Positions 1 to 11,821 of a stretch of 64,000 nt of DNA are shown in pieces. The DNA comes from Gossypium raimondii. Taxonomy: Eukaryota; Streptophyta; Magnoliopsida; Malvales; Malvaceae. Under the pieces are notes generated by a model. It searched no databases, was not told the DNA's origin, and saw nothing but the letters and a program-made list of their open reading frames with translations. Made by a program: the position numbers and the translations under genes. Every line of letters starts with the position of its first letter. Position 1 is the stretch's first letter. Location: contig NC_068575.1 of assembly GCF_025698545.1 (NCBI RefSeq), forward strand, positions 58,847,980 to 58,911,979, read 5' to 3'.

Positions 1-549
1 AATATAAATTTCTGGTTTCACCCTATTGATCATTGACTGAATTTTGCAATGATATTATCTAATGATTGAACATTTCATAAGAAGAAGCTTTTGCCTTCCC
101 CCATTTTCTTTTCAGTCCAATGACTAAGTTATATAAACAAGGGGGCCACTTTGTCCTCAATAGTTGGAACAAGCACAAAAGGACTTAAACAGCAAAACTA
201 GCATATACAACTAGGAACAAGCTTTCACAGTTTAAATTTTCCCTACCAATTACAAATGGTCTTCTTCATCATAATGAACCATTTTCCCTTTTCCAGCTAT
301 CATTTTGATATTAAGTAAAACTTAAAATCATCATAAGAAACTTCAGCCCTTCCGAATCGTGCAAAATGTTAACAACAATCATTTCAGGGAAGCTTCAACA
401 GTTCAAAAATGGAGAAAAGTGATGAAAACCAAGTTATCATTACCGATGCAATCTCCCCGGCCGCCCCAACACACAAATAAAATGATAAATTGGAATCCTG
501 GTTTACAAACAAAAGAGGTTGAAATATTATGGAAAAAGAAAGTACAAAC
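1..549 (-). other. Left-edge stretch inside or 3' of the BORR-like gene
   Basis: The Borealin-like gene enters from the right and its last readable exon ends with a donor at 549-548, so this stretch is probably intron. No further exon could be joined. A short minus-strand open stretch near 252-300 ends in HYDEEDHL and a stop; it could be a terminal exon, but its acceptor is weak and no family resemblance was seen. Confidence 0.4.
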
Positions 550-1941
550 CCCAGGAGTTTGAAGACCATCATGCATTCCAAACATCTGACTCTCAGATGT
601 TCCCTCCAAAACCTGCAAAACAGAAACGTTTAAGTTGAAACTTTATAATGAACTGTTTGGTCTATAACATAACATCAATGAATAGATGACAGGTCAAACA
701 TGCTTTAATGTACTGATTGCCTACATCTTGCAACAATACACAAAAAAGGGTATGTGTTAAACCCCAAAGAAACCCAATTTTTGTTTGTCTATAATTAAAT
801 CATGATCAGTACGAGGATTGAAATTTGTGTCTCGGAAAAAAAGAGATGCAAAATGACATAGAAAATAATAATACGCAAGAATAAAGGAAGCCTCCATTCT
901 TCAAGTTAATAACACATGCAGCAACATCCAATCACCCCTTAAATATTGTATAGCTACTCAGTCTTTAAAGAATAAACTAATCTATTTTCTACTATTTTCT
1001 GAGTTTTTGATGTAGGGTAAAGAGAACATACAAAGTCCTTGATTTGTTGACTGTCAACCCGTAGAAGGCTCTTTCTGGCTGCCATCAATAAAGCAACTCA
1101 TTTCAGACAAAATCAATATGAAATATCAAAATTGATGTTAGCATCATAAATTGCGTAAGTTTTAAAGCTACCTGCTTCAGTTGAAAACTCAAAGCCACTG
1201 AATGATGGAATGGAAGGGCGGTTTGCATAAACTAAGGACATACGATGTAAAAGAGAAGCGTGTACATCTCTTCCATCAGCACCGTGAATGGAGATGTTGC
1301 CATCCTCGTGTTTCCATTGCACTTCGAACTGTCCATTTTCTGCATTTCTTACTATTGATAGATTTGGGAGATTTTCATTAAAAAATTGCAATGCAGGTGT
1401 TTGAAGCTGCTCTTCGCTGAAGTATGAGCGTAATAATCGCAAAGCAGTCAGCATATGTTCAATCTCTACATCACGAACAGCCCTAATTGCAGCACATTGC
1501 CGCTCAACTGTTACAGAAAAGCAAAACAATTGAATGACATAAACATGTGAGCAATTTCAAAGCAGTTTCCATAGTTTATTCGCTTAAAACTTATATCCCC
1601 AAAAGGTGCTCTAAAACAAAATTAATGATAAAATGCACAAATACCCAACCTATAATACCAATTCAAAACAGTTTCCACGGTTTAATTACATATTTATATC
1701 CCCGAAAGGTGGTCTACAACAAAATGAATGGCAAAATGCACAAATACCCAAAATATAATATAAATTCAAAAATATTTCTGCTATATAAAAACGTGATTCA
1801 AGAGCAAATTATACCTTCCTGATAGATTAATCCGGATATATTCTCCTCATTTTGGTCCTCCTTTTTGTCATTTCTTTCTACTTCGCATTCAGCTGATGCT
1901 GGAACTTCTTTAACAGTTTTTTTGGCTCTACGTTTCGCCAT
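550..1941 (-). CDS. BORR: Borealin-related (BORR-like) chromosomal passenger complex subunit, partial
   Basis: Four exons join in frame on the minus strand: 1941-1815 (start ATG), 1507-1172, 1078-1032 and 612-550, about 190 residues so far. The protein opens with a basic stretch (MAKRRAKKTVKE), then an acidic linker, then a helical region containing RDVEIEHMLTALRLLRSYFS, and later the motif MFGMHDGLQTPG. From memory this arrangement matches the plant Borealin-related protein (Arabidopsis AT4G39630), the scaffold that joins INCENP and Survivin-type partners to Aurora kinase at centromeres. That assignment is recall, not alignment. Every intron is GT-AG. The C-terminus is missing because the gene runs past the left edge or its last exons were not recognised. 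A minus-strand open frame continuing beyond 550 toward 403 reads into the intron and is not coding. Confidence 0.7.
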
Positions 1942-2595
1942 TTGCACGGATTTTTCTTGGGTTTATCGCCCTAAAGTAGATTAAGCACATAAACGTTCAA
2001 GATTTGAAATTTTGAAGAGAAAAAAACCCGGTTCGGCACCGAGATTTCTTCATCCACGGAAAGCGCCGCTACAATTGAACTAAAAATGAAATTAACAACA
2101 AATCCTCGACTCATCTAGGGATCACAAAAGAAATAATAAATAAAAGGAAAAAAAAAAAGCAGACCTGAAATTACAGTTTTAGAGAAGAATTTCGTCGGAG
2201 ATGTGGAAGTAGGTCGAGTAGTCAATTTTTTTCAGAAGAAGAGAAAGTCCCGCCTTCTTCTTTTGAATTTCCTGTAATTTCGAAGGATTTTTAAATATAA
2301 ACTCTTTTTTGAGGGAAAATTTAAATGGGTAAAATAATACTAGTCACCTAGTTTTTTTTTTTTTTCATCAAACTATTAAAAATTACAAAATAATTATTTA
2401 ATTATTTAATATTATCTTTTTCGGTCACTAGTCTCTAATGATGGCAAGTTTTTAAATTTGCATAATAGCATCTTTAACTTTCAATATTTATAAAATATGT
2501 CAATTTAATCTCGATTCTTACAAAGTTTAATCCTCAACATTTACACATTGTATAATTTAGTTTTTTTTGTTTTGTAATTCTTCTTTTCTTTAGGT
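1942..2595. other. 5' leader and upstream region of the BORR-like gene
   Basis: On the minus strand this is the leader and promoter side of the Borealin-like gene. It is AT-rich with several homopolymer T and A runs and has no open frame worth reporting. No clear TATA box was fixed. Confidence 0.4.
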
Positions 2596-2812
2596 GGATT
2601 TTATCAAGGGTGAAGCCAAAAATTTTTTAGGGTGGGATAGTCTATATTTTTGTCATTTTTAAATGATGAAATCAAAATTTTATCATTTGAAGGCTACAAT
2701 GTAATTTTACCATTATTAATTTAAAAAATTTATAATTTATAAAGGGGCCTAAATAAAAACTTTTTCATTTTAGGGAGGCCGAGCCTGCCAACCCCCTGAC
2801 TCCACCAAATTT
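2596..2812 (+). repeat. Dispersed repeat, family B (GGTGAAGCCA ... CCCCCTGA type)
   Basis: The unit starts at AGGGTGAAGCCAAAAAT, runs through alternating lines of AT-rich text and ends at GAGGCCGAGCCTGCCAACCC. The same skeleton recurs at 39845-40072 and, more decayed, at 61255-61512. The class is not assigned and no coding content is present. Confidence 0.6.
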
Positions 2813-3103
2813 TATTCTCTTTGTTCTAAAAGCCATGGGGTTCCCTAAGTAGTTTGTCAAGTGAATTGTTACTTGTATCACTACTTTTAAGTTTTCCATG
2901 TCCCTTAACGTAAGACTTACTAATTTTTTTAGAGAGGAATAAGGCAGGGTGATCTTTCTCCTTACCTTTTTTTTATTGTTGCAATGAATGTATTATGGAG
3001 TTTTCAAATATCACCCTAAATGCTTTAGAGATAAGTTTTCTCATGCAGACGATCTTCTCATATTTGCAAAGAATTTTGTTGATTCTATGGTGGGTATTTA
3101 GTG

Positions 3104-3772
3104 TATACTAAATTTAGTTGTAGGCCGGACCACCTGCCTAGACCTGAAAGCACACTTAAAAAGTGAGAGGGTTTGGACAAAATATAAGATCCGAAAAATA
3201 GACTTGAGTAAATTTCAATGTCCATTTTCTATATGTGTTGGGTCTTGGGCAATATTTTTTACCTGAGTTTGGTCCAGCCCGACTCAAATATATTATGTTA
3301 TAAAAAGAATATATTAATATTATATGTTGAATAATAATTATAAATTTATATTAAATCACTAACCTAATAACAATTAAACTCATTACCTAAAAAAAAGCTT
3401 ATCCAACTAAATAACCCAACCCAATATATAAAATTTTTAAAATAATATTTAATACAATAAAATGTTTATTATATTTATTTGTATTTTTTAATATAAACAT
3501 TTTTAATGTATTTTTAATTTGTTAAAAGCTTTTATTTTAGCATTTTTTAGTACATTTAGTGTATTATATTTTTTAAATAATTGTTTTTAAATAAAACTAA
3601 TCTAAATAATCAAATATGGGTGGGCTAGGTCGGGCCCAAGATCACTTTTTTAAATTGGATTGGGCTTGGATAAAAAAATAAACTTATTTTTTGGGCCGAG
3701 CTGAATCTGAACTTAAAAAAATGATCTAAATACCTTAGATGAGCACAATTTGACCCTTGAACACCTATACCA
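3104..3772. repeat. GGGCC-rich dispersed repeat inserted in the LINE
   Basis: This block separates the HADD part of the LINE from the text that continues at about 3775. It contains TAGGTCGGGCCCAAG and TTTGGGCCGAGCTGAA around a very AT-rich core, plus AAAGTGAGAGGGTTTGGAC, which recurs almost unchanged in the copy at 51676-52175. A TATAC pentamer sits at both edges and could be the target duplication. Confidence 0.6.
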
Positions 3773-4119
3773 CCAAAAGAGTTGGTTTTCTAATTTGTAG
3801 GTTAATGCTTTAAAAAGTGAGCTCTTTATTGCTAGTGTTTCTGAAGAAGAGGTGGAACTTATGAGAAGCATTATTGGTTTCAAGATTGGTCAACTTCCTA
3901 TTAGATATTTGGGTGTGCCCCTTGTATCTAGGAAACTGACGTTTTCAAACTATAGAGCTTTGATTTATAAGATATTGGTTAAGGTCACTGGCTGGTCTGC
4001 AAGGCATCTGAGTTATGCTGGAAGGCTTCAACTTATAAAGTTGTTGTATCCAGTATGTAGTCTTATTGGTGCAGACAGTTTCTTCTTTCAAAAGCTATTT
4101 CTCAAATTTGTGCTTGGTT

Positions 4120-5640
4120 GATGGGTGTCGAATCCACCAATATAAACCTACGCCTTAGTTTGCAAATTATGCAGTATAAGGAGTAGGGCCGATCCCTCAT
4201 AGACTGGTTTACTGTAAATTGTTGCTCGCTTGACCAGATTTATGTCGGGACAACTGTCGTGCCCAAGACGTCGGGGATAAAAATTTGAAAACACAAATTA
4301 ATGAAAAAATAACGTCAAAAGTAAAAGTTGAAAACAGAATAATAAAAACCGTGAAATAAATATTAAGAAAAATTAATTAGAATAAGCTCGGCTTTAGGCA
4401 CAAATTTTCCTCGTCTTTGAACCGATCCTCGAAATTGGATGAACTCCTCTTTTCCAATAAGCTAGTTATAGCTACCAAGGACGCCTCGGACACCAACCAT
4501 TCCTTGTGTAAATTAGTTATGGAACGTCCAATAACTAAGTCTTACCGATCGAACAACGTTCGTGATTTAGAACTCCGGCAACTTTACGTTCTAGAAGAGC
4601 CTAGCTCGAACCAATGCCCTCAACCGCGTGGGACATTTAAATCCGGTTACTACTTCCCTTGACGGAACCAAACAGCAATCTCCACTTGGCACGCCAATGT
4701 GTTCACAGAAAACCGATTAGAAACGTTCCTTTCGGAATTTTAACTGTATGTCTAACCACACTAAATCAAACGACGTCTTTTTTGACTTAGTGTTGATTTG
4801 ACTTTATGAGTTGACAAAATCATACTCTTAATCCGGATAAGTAATAAGTACTAGAATTTTAGGAGTTAAATGGCTCGGGTTCGTAACTCACGGGTTTTGA
4901 CGAGGCTAATTTTGGCCTAAAGCTGAAAATGAGTTTAGTTGGCTAAGGTTTGGGGCATGTTGGTATTTGATAAATTAAATAAGGTAGAAATGGTGAAAAG
5001 ATGGGTGATGTGATTGAGTATGGGGGTGGAAAAAAAATATTAAAGTGGGGTGGTTGAAAAAGGGATTTTGAAAAATGAGTTGTAAATGGTAAGTAGTAAC
5101 AAGCTGGAAGTTTTAGGAATTGAGAGTTAAATAAACTAAAGACAATAAATAAATTTGTGAAAAGTTGAAAATAAAGGTGAAATGGATGGAGGCTACTGGA
5201 ACTAATAAATTGAAGGAAAACAAACTAAAGAAACAACAAAGGCTACGTGAGAAATGAGAGAATTGACAGATAAAAGCTTAATATTTTTGATTGATGAATA
5301 AATGAACAATACAAGCTCTATCTATACTAGTGGATTTACTAAATTAGGAGCCAACTAGTCATAGAAAATTAAGGAAAAACTATCCCATAATAAAATAAAT
5401 CCCAAAATAATCTCCCCCACTAAGTCAACAAAATTTTCAGCAAATTAATATTGGAAAAATTCTACTTTGGCCCTCATTCTTTGCTTCTTTCTTTAATTTG
5501 GCCCAATTGTTTACTTTTTCTTCTATTTAGCCCCAAATTACATTCCTGCACAAAATTCAATAAATATGGCAAAATTAGTGGTGCATTCTCATAAATTAAC
5601 CAATTTAGTTACATAAAATATGTAACTTTAGCATTTAATC
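4120..5640. mobile_element. Unclassified, probably retroelement-derived insertion in the LINE
   Basis: The block splits the LINE between QICAWL-like text and FFWKGQN-like text. It begins near GGTGTCGAATCCACC, includes CGTGCCCAAGACGTCGGG, and has no recognisable reverse transcriptase, integrase or capsid domain. It resembles non-coding repeat DNA linked to retroelements in Malvaceae, but that is a weak recollection. The open frame at 4417-4662 shows no known domain. It looks old and broken. Confidence 0.4.
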
Positions 5641-6545
5641 ATTGGTTCTTTTGGAAAGGTCAAAATTGGGTTGCACATGGTGCTAGGGTAAGCTGGTATC
5701 TAATATGTTCTCCCAAATGTTGGGGTTGAGGAATCTTGAAGTATGGAATAAGGCTTGCATTTTGCATTACGTTCGAAGAATCGTTGCAGAGGAAGGTTCT
5801 CTTTGGATTGTTTGTATTAAGAAGTATGTTATGAAGGGAAGAAGCTTTTGGGATGTTGCTCCTAATTCTACAAGTAGCTGGAATTGGAGAGGAATGCTTA
5901 AGTTGAAGGAGTTAGCTGCCGGTAATGTGCAAAGAATTTTGGCTATAAGATAGCTTATTCAAGACTGTGGGAGGATACTAGAGGAAAGGGAAGGAACGTG
6001 TGCTGACATAGATTGTTGTGGTTCTCTTTGCATGTTTCTAAGCATTCTATTGTTGCTTGGATGCTAATTTTGAGTAGGTTGCCTACTAGGGATTGATTTG
6101 TGTCAATACTTACTGCTTGCTTTGTTCTAGGGTTGCTGAAATTAGAAATCATATTTTTTTAATATGATTTTTCGAAGGTCTCGGAAATGGTATTGCAGCT
6201 TTGCAACACTAATAGAGCTATAGGAGCTTGGGAACAGGAGTTGGCTTGGGCTGTCTCTAAATTCAAAGGCAAGTTCCTTGTGTCATGCTTAAATTAGCAT
6301 GGAGTGCATATATTCATTCTATATGGGGTGAGAGGAACGGGAGATATCTTGGCAAGCCTCATTCAGCTGAAGGTGCAATCTTGATGAAGGTTAAGCAAAT
6401 TGTACAAACAAGGTTGATGGGTAAGCAAATCAACTGAGTGGATAATGTTAAATATTCACATTTGTTCAATTTGGAGTCTGATTGAAATGCAAAGAATATT
6501 GTTTTGGTTTTTGTATGTTTGTAAGATTTTGATTGTAGCAGTTAA

Positions 6546-7384
6546 TTGATTCAGGGTAATGAAATGCAATTATCTAAAAAAATACAAGAATTAATTAAAA
6601 TACAGAGACCAAAGGCAAAAATTAACCCAAAAAAAGAAGTGAAGTCCCCAATGTCAATGGACAAAAATGATTTAAGGCTCCATCTCGAAAACGACAAAAT
6701 GCGCGCATGGATCAAATTTTACTCTTTAAATATTTTTATAATGTTTATATATTATATTAATTGTAATTTTGTTTATTTTAGATTATTCAAAATATTTAAA
6801 TTACTTTTTAATATTATAAAATTACAAAATAATTTCCTCGTATCGATCATTATATTTTTGGTCGTGTTTGTGTAATTGAGATACCTTTTAGTTCGTGCAT
6901 TCCGGAATAATGATGAATCCCAAAAAGCTAGTTCTTTTGGGACTTTTAAGTAATTTGCCTAAATGCTGAGCAATGGAGATGGGCCCCTGGAGCTTAAATT
7001 TCAAGGCATGATCTAATAGAAAAAGTAAGTTCAAAGTTTTGTTTCAAATGTCTTCAAGTGTTTTAAGGATTAAGGATTGAGTTATTTATTTATTAAGTGA
7101 TTTTCAATTTTTTTATAACTTATATGTGAGTTTTTTTTAATTTTTTTTTGGTCTATGTATTTTTTTTTCTTTGCGATACTTTATTCTATTTATAAATAAA
7201 TTGAATATAACTTTAAAAAAATAAATTATACCAACTCAAAGCTACTAAACTATTTAAACGTTTTCATTTAAGTCACCGAACTATTAAAATAATTATTGTA
7301 TGATATTCTCTGTTCGTATTGTCTGCATCAATTGAAAGCTCTCATTTTTCTTCTCTTCATCAGTTCAAATTTTTTTCATGAAAT
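6546..7384. other. AT-rich intergenic DNA
   Basis: The stretch follows the 3' end of the LINE. Homopolymer tracts abound. The open frame at 6546-6875 is low-complexity and hydrophobic by chance of AT content. No gene seen. Confidence 0.6.
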
Positions 7385-7650
7385 AGCTTTCTTCTTCAAT
7401 CTCTGACATTGACCGTCAGATCAACTTGGAATTAAGGTATGTTCTTTTACTTATCGATGTGTATTTATCTACCGTACTAATTATCGAATTATTACTTAGA
7501 ATTAACTAGCTGAAATTTAAAAAAAAAACTTATCAACCTAATGATTTAAATAAATTTTTTTGAATAATTTAATAATTATTTAATAATTTTTTAAAATTAA
7601 ACAACCAAGAGTTAATCTTATTAATGATTTAATAAACTTTCACTTAATTA
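7385..7650 (+). repeat. Dispersed repeat, family C (copy 1)
   Basis: The text from CTCTGACATTGACCGTCAGA through CTACCGTACTAATTATCGAA to AATAATTTAATAATTATT recurs in the same order at 40560-40870. Mutations are scattered throughout, so both copies are old. Class unknown. Confidence 0.6.
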
Positions 7651-8627
7651 AAAGGAAAACATGAAACATGCGGACCGGTTCACATTTAGGTAACCTTTTA
7701 TTGTTTCTATTTCATCCTTTTGTTTTTGTCGTTTTGCAAAGTCAGCAATATTTCCAATATTTGAGCTGTCATTATGTTGAAATGTTTTATCATTTCAAAT
7801 ACTGTAATGCAAATTCTCTTCCTAATGCCACAGTTTTCAGACTACTTTGAGAATTATTTGATATTTTCGATTATGTTTGACTATATTTCCCATTTCCACT
7901 ACTTTATATTAACACCATTGTTTGAATTTTAACTCGACTAATATAAGTATAGTTGTCAATATAAGTTGAGTGTGTTAAAGATATTATCCTCTTATTCATG
8001 AGTTGGGAGAATCTATGGATAGTTCTAAATATATTATCAAAAGAGCAGATATGATAAAAAATATCGTGCTTTATATTTTTATTAATTATTAATACATATA
8101 ATAATATAATTTTACAAGAAGAAAAAATTAAGACCCAACCAGTCGTTTTTATTCATTACTTTTAATTAAAATTTCCAATTCCCAATCTTCAAATATTTGT
8201 TTCTTATGTATATGTCGTATGATTTTGAAGTCTTATTGGAGCATATATTAATTTAATTTTGTATAAAGTAAAAGGATAATATATTGATATTTACTATTAA
8301 AATATAAAAATATTGATTTTATTTTGTTGATTTTATCATTTATAAAGATAATTCGTTTCAAGATTTATAGTTGGATTTGAATTTTTCAAGAGTAAAAACT
8401 GAAAATCAGAAGGAAAAATTTGATTATCATGCAATCCCTCTTACATAAAAAAAAAATGTCAATTTAATTTTTGTTGGTGTGATTAGGGAACTGCACCAAA
8501 TACTTGATAGCTTTTACAGAAATATTTCAAATTTACTCACACTTAATGCAGTTGCCAAAGGGTTTTTGCTTGGATTATAATTTTAGTAGCTAAGCGACTC
8601 AAACTATTGTTTTTTAATGTTTGATTT
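7651..8627. other. Intergenic region upstream of GGT
   Basis: AT-rich DNA without a supported gene; the open frame at 7668-7850 has no recognisable feature. The distal promoter of the downstream transpeptidase gene should lie here. Confidence 0.5.

Positions 8628-8658
<31 letters not shown>
8628..8658 (+). repeat. (CA)11 microsatellite running into (TA)n
   Basis: Eleven uninterrupted CA units are followed by about five AT units. It lies about 100 bases upstream of the GGT start codon, so it falls in the proximal promoter or leader and may vary in length between accessions. Confidence 0.9.
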
Positions 8659-8759
8659 TATGCAGAGGAACATTGACTCTGAAGGAACTTGTTTTTTAAG
8701 CTCCAATTACAGAAACTTAATTCATCTTTGAACGAAATAGGACAAAATAGAGAAGAAGC

Positions 8760-11005
8760 ATGTCATGTGAGTAATTCTTGTCTTCCTTTTTGTTTCCTTT
8801 CACACAATAATGTTTCTTTTTGTGTGTGTTGTTTTAATTCAACACTGTTTTTATTCCATTCTTTTTGTTGCAGTTCTGAGATTGTTATGCACCTCCATTG
8901 CATTTCTATTTGTTCTGTTGTCGCCTGCTGCTTCAAATATAAGTAGTTCTACCAAACGGCGACGAGAGGAAGTCGTTGCGCATCGAGGTGCTGTTGCTAC
9001 TGACGATGGCCGATGTTCGAAAATTGGGGTTGATGTTCTTCGGATCGGAGGTCATGCAGTTGATGCAGCGGTGGCTGCTTCGCTGTGCTTGGGCGTTGTA
9101 AGCCCTGCATCGAGTGGCATAGGTGGAGGAGCCTTTATGCTACTAAGGGAAGCTAATGGGAAAGCACAAGCATTTGATATGAGAGAAACAGCGCCATTGA
9201 AAGCTTCCATGGTGCATATACTAATTGATACACGAAATTTACTTCAATTTTCTTCATTGTTAATTTCATTTCCTTCCACTTTTTCAGAACATGTATGCTG
9301 GAAATGCTGCTTTAAAGGCAACGGGAGCTCTCTCTGTAGCAGTGCCAGGGGAACTTGCAGGCCTTCACAAAGCTTGGAAACAACATGGGAGGCTTCCATG
9401 GGAACGGCTCGTGAAACCGGCCGAGATTCTTGCTCGAAAAGGGTTCAAGATTTCGCCATATCTCCGAACTCAGATGGAAAGTTCGAAATCAGCAATATTG
9501 GCAGATAAAGGGCTCCGAGAGGTCTTCACATCAAATGGGGAGCTTCTGCAAGTAGGTGACATATGTTACAACAAGAAACTAGCAGAAACTCTTCGAAAGA
9601 TTTCAATATACGGTACCAAGCCATTCTATAATGGATCCATTGGATTGAATCTGGTAAGAGATATTCAAAGAGCTGGAGGGATAATGACATTAGATGACTT
9701 GAAGAGGTACGAAGTTAAAATGAGGGAACCAATCTCAGCTAATATTCTAGGCCTTAAAGTTCTTAGTATGCCACCTCCTTCCTCTGGGGGTGTTTCAATG
9801 GTGCTTGTAAGTGTAACCTGGTTTTAATTTATCAAAACAGTGAAAGAAAAGGGAAATTTTAGAACTTGACTGTTTTTTTTCTTGTTTTAACAGGCATTGA
9901 ACATTCTTACACAGTATGCAGTCCCTTCCGGTCTTTTGGGGTCGCTTGGAATCCATAGATTAATCGAATCCTTGAAGCATGCATTTGCTGTGAGGATGAA
10001 TTTAGGTGATCCAGAATTCGTCGATGTTTCGAAATTCGTAACTGATATGATCTCTCTTGAGTTTGCAAAGAAGTTGAAGAGCACAATCTATGACAACATG
10101 ACTTTTGGCCCCAATCACTACGGTGGAAGGTAAAATCATTTTTACATTTTTATATCCTCATGATTTGCTTTCTTCCATGTGATCAACTTTTGTTGGCAGG
10201 CGGAGGTGGAGCCAAGTTCATGATCATGGAACTAGTCATATATCCATTGCTGATAGCTATCAAAACGCAGTTTCTATGACTACTACAGTAAATGCATATT
10301 TTGGATCAAAAATACTGTCGCCAAGTACTGGAATAGTCCTCAATAATGAAATGGATGACTTCTCCATGCCTATAAACAGTTCCAGAAATACGCCTCCACC
10401 AGCACCACCCAACTTCATCCGCCCTGGGAAAAAGCCTTTATCGTCTATGACACCCACTATTGTGTTGAAGGTTTGTTAATTCAATGACTTCAAAAGCATA
10501 ATCTAATCCCATTTTGGAAACTGGTTCTCAGTGAGGTGTTTTATAGGATGAGAAGTTGAAAGGAGTGGTTGGTGCAAGTGGGGGATCCAATATCATTGCA
10601 GCGACTACTGAGGTTTTCTTGAACCATTTCGCTCGAGGGATGGATCCGCTCTCGTCTGTAATGGCTCCCAGGATCTACCATCAGGTTTTCTTTCCAAAGA
10701 AAAATACGAAAAATTTGGCATTGAGTTTTTTGATCCATTAAGCTTAGAACGTCTGTTTGATGCAGCTGATACCCAATGTGGTGATATACGAGAATTGGAC
10801 GACAGTGACTGGAGATCACTTCGAAGTTTCAAGTAGCATCAGGAGTGACCTTCAAAAGAAGGGTCATACTTTACGAGGCCTAGCCGGTGGGGCGATTAGC
10901 CAATTTATAGTTCATAAATTGGAAGGTCGTAAGGGCAAGGGAAGCAGTGGAGAACTTGTAGCAGTCAGTGACCCTAGAAAAGGAGGGATCCCTGCTGGTT
11001 TCTGA
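8760..11005 (+). CDS. GGT1: Gamma-glutamyl transpeptidase (glutathione hydrolase), GGT1/GGT2 type
   Basis: Seven exons join in frame: 8760-8766, 8874-9211, 9288-9806, 9894-10129, 10200-10470, 10547-10684 and 10766-11005, giving 582 residues, close to the roughly 570 of Arabidopsis GGT1. The first coding exon holds only ATG TCA T; joining it to the next gives MSFLRLLCTSIAFLFVLLSP, a hydrophobic N-terminal signal suited to secretion to the apoplast. Family blocks are present: SPASSGIGGG near residues 75-85, PPPSSGG, GTSHIS with the catalytic threonine at about residue 378 (where autocleavage makes the small subunit), SPSTGIVLNNEMDDF, and GASGGSNII. The enzyme removes gamma-glutamyl groups from glutathione and its conjugates outside the cell. 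A naive start at 8810 lies inside the first intron and is wrong. All introns are GT-AG. The gene looks intact. Confidence 0.95.
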
Positions 11006-11821
11006 TCCGGCGTTTTCGTGCTCACTTCTATTAGTATTATTATTCTCTTTTGCTTGTAGAATCAAACCCAGTTTTGCTAAAATTAACCTAGTTAATTTCA
11101 GTCCAGTAATTATCTACCAAAAAACCTATGAATCCTTGTCATTCTCTTCGAACAGTATGTTTGTGAACCCTGTATCACTTTAGCGTCTTACTAGTGAACA
11201 ACCTCATTATTTTAACTAGGAAACTAGGTCATTTCTTATGCTCACTTATTGTTCGATGAAATGACACTTAAGAGTGTTCTCTCATTAACACCGGTGCCTG
11301 GCCCTGCCCGGATATATTTTTAATACAAATTCCTTACCCAAATCAAATCAGGCAATTCAGATCAAACTTAGGCCAGACCTAAAAATTCATTTTCAGTATT
11401 TTAAAAATGATAAAATACATTTTTTACATTAAACAATCATATATTTTTAAAACTAAATTGGAAAAAGAATTCTTTATTAATAAAATAATTACTCGACCAA
11501 ATCAAACCAATAAAAAACAGAAAATGAGGATCCAGTTACCAGTTTGAAAATAAAGGATATAATAATTCTGTGTATTTGCAAATGAAAAGTTTAAAACTAA
11601 TTGGAGAAACTCTAGGTAAACAAGCAACTCAGAATATTCATTAACCAAAACAAAATCTTGACTCAAGCTACAAATTTTAGCAAGAACACCCACAACTTAA
11701 CATTAAGAAAAATACCAAATATTCTTAAACAAATGGGGTTGAGGGCAAAGGGAAATAATATCGTGAGGAAGTAAAGAAACATCATCATTCTCCTGTGATA
11801 GAGAACCAGACCTTCATTGAC
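11006..11821. other. Convergent 3' intergenic region between GGT and eL30
   Basis: Both neighbouring genes end here, so it holds their 3' UTRs. It also includes a decayed GGGCC-type repeat piece near 11285-11400. The minus-strand open frame at 11502-11693 shows no feature of a protein. Confidence 0.6.
11285..11400. repeat. Fragment of GGGCC-rich dispersed repeat
   Basis: GGTGCCTGGCCCTGCCCGG near the left edge, followed by an AT-rich spacer and AGGCCAGACCTAAAAATT, matches the style of the copies at 51676-52175 and 62150-62458. It is short and decayed. Confidence 0.45.

Larger units (their letters stand above)
2828..6545 (+). mobile_element. Degraded LINE (non-LTR retrotransposon), 5'-truncated, with two nested insertions
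   Basis: Pieces of a plant L1-type reverse transcriptase ORF can be read in order: GIRQGDLSPYLF near 2936-2975, a catalytic-box variant HADDLLIF near 3042-3066 (the usual residue before ADD is F or Y), then a long open piece at 3852-4121 with RYLGVPL and SARHLSYAGRLQLI. After an interruption come FFWKGQN near 5650, RNLEVWNKACILHYVRR (5705-5953), LPTRD near 6080, and a C-terminal piece with GAWEQELAWAVSKFKG near 6220-6275. Frames shift several times and stops are frequent, so it is dead. The endonuclease half is absent. Two blocks, 3104-3772 and 4120-5640, interrupt the reverse-transcriptase text and are later insertions. Confidence 0.85.

Noticed and set aside
4120-5640. A complete retroelement in the LINE interruption
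   Set aside because: No paired terminal repeats or coding domains could be shown, so it is listed only as an unclassified old insertion.
8810-9508. Long plus-strand frame starting at 8810 taken as a full exon
   Set aside because: Its first part is intron (8767-8873) and its last part runs on past the donor at 9211; the spliced model gives a complete transpeptidase.
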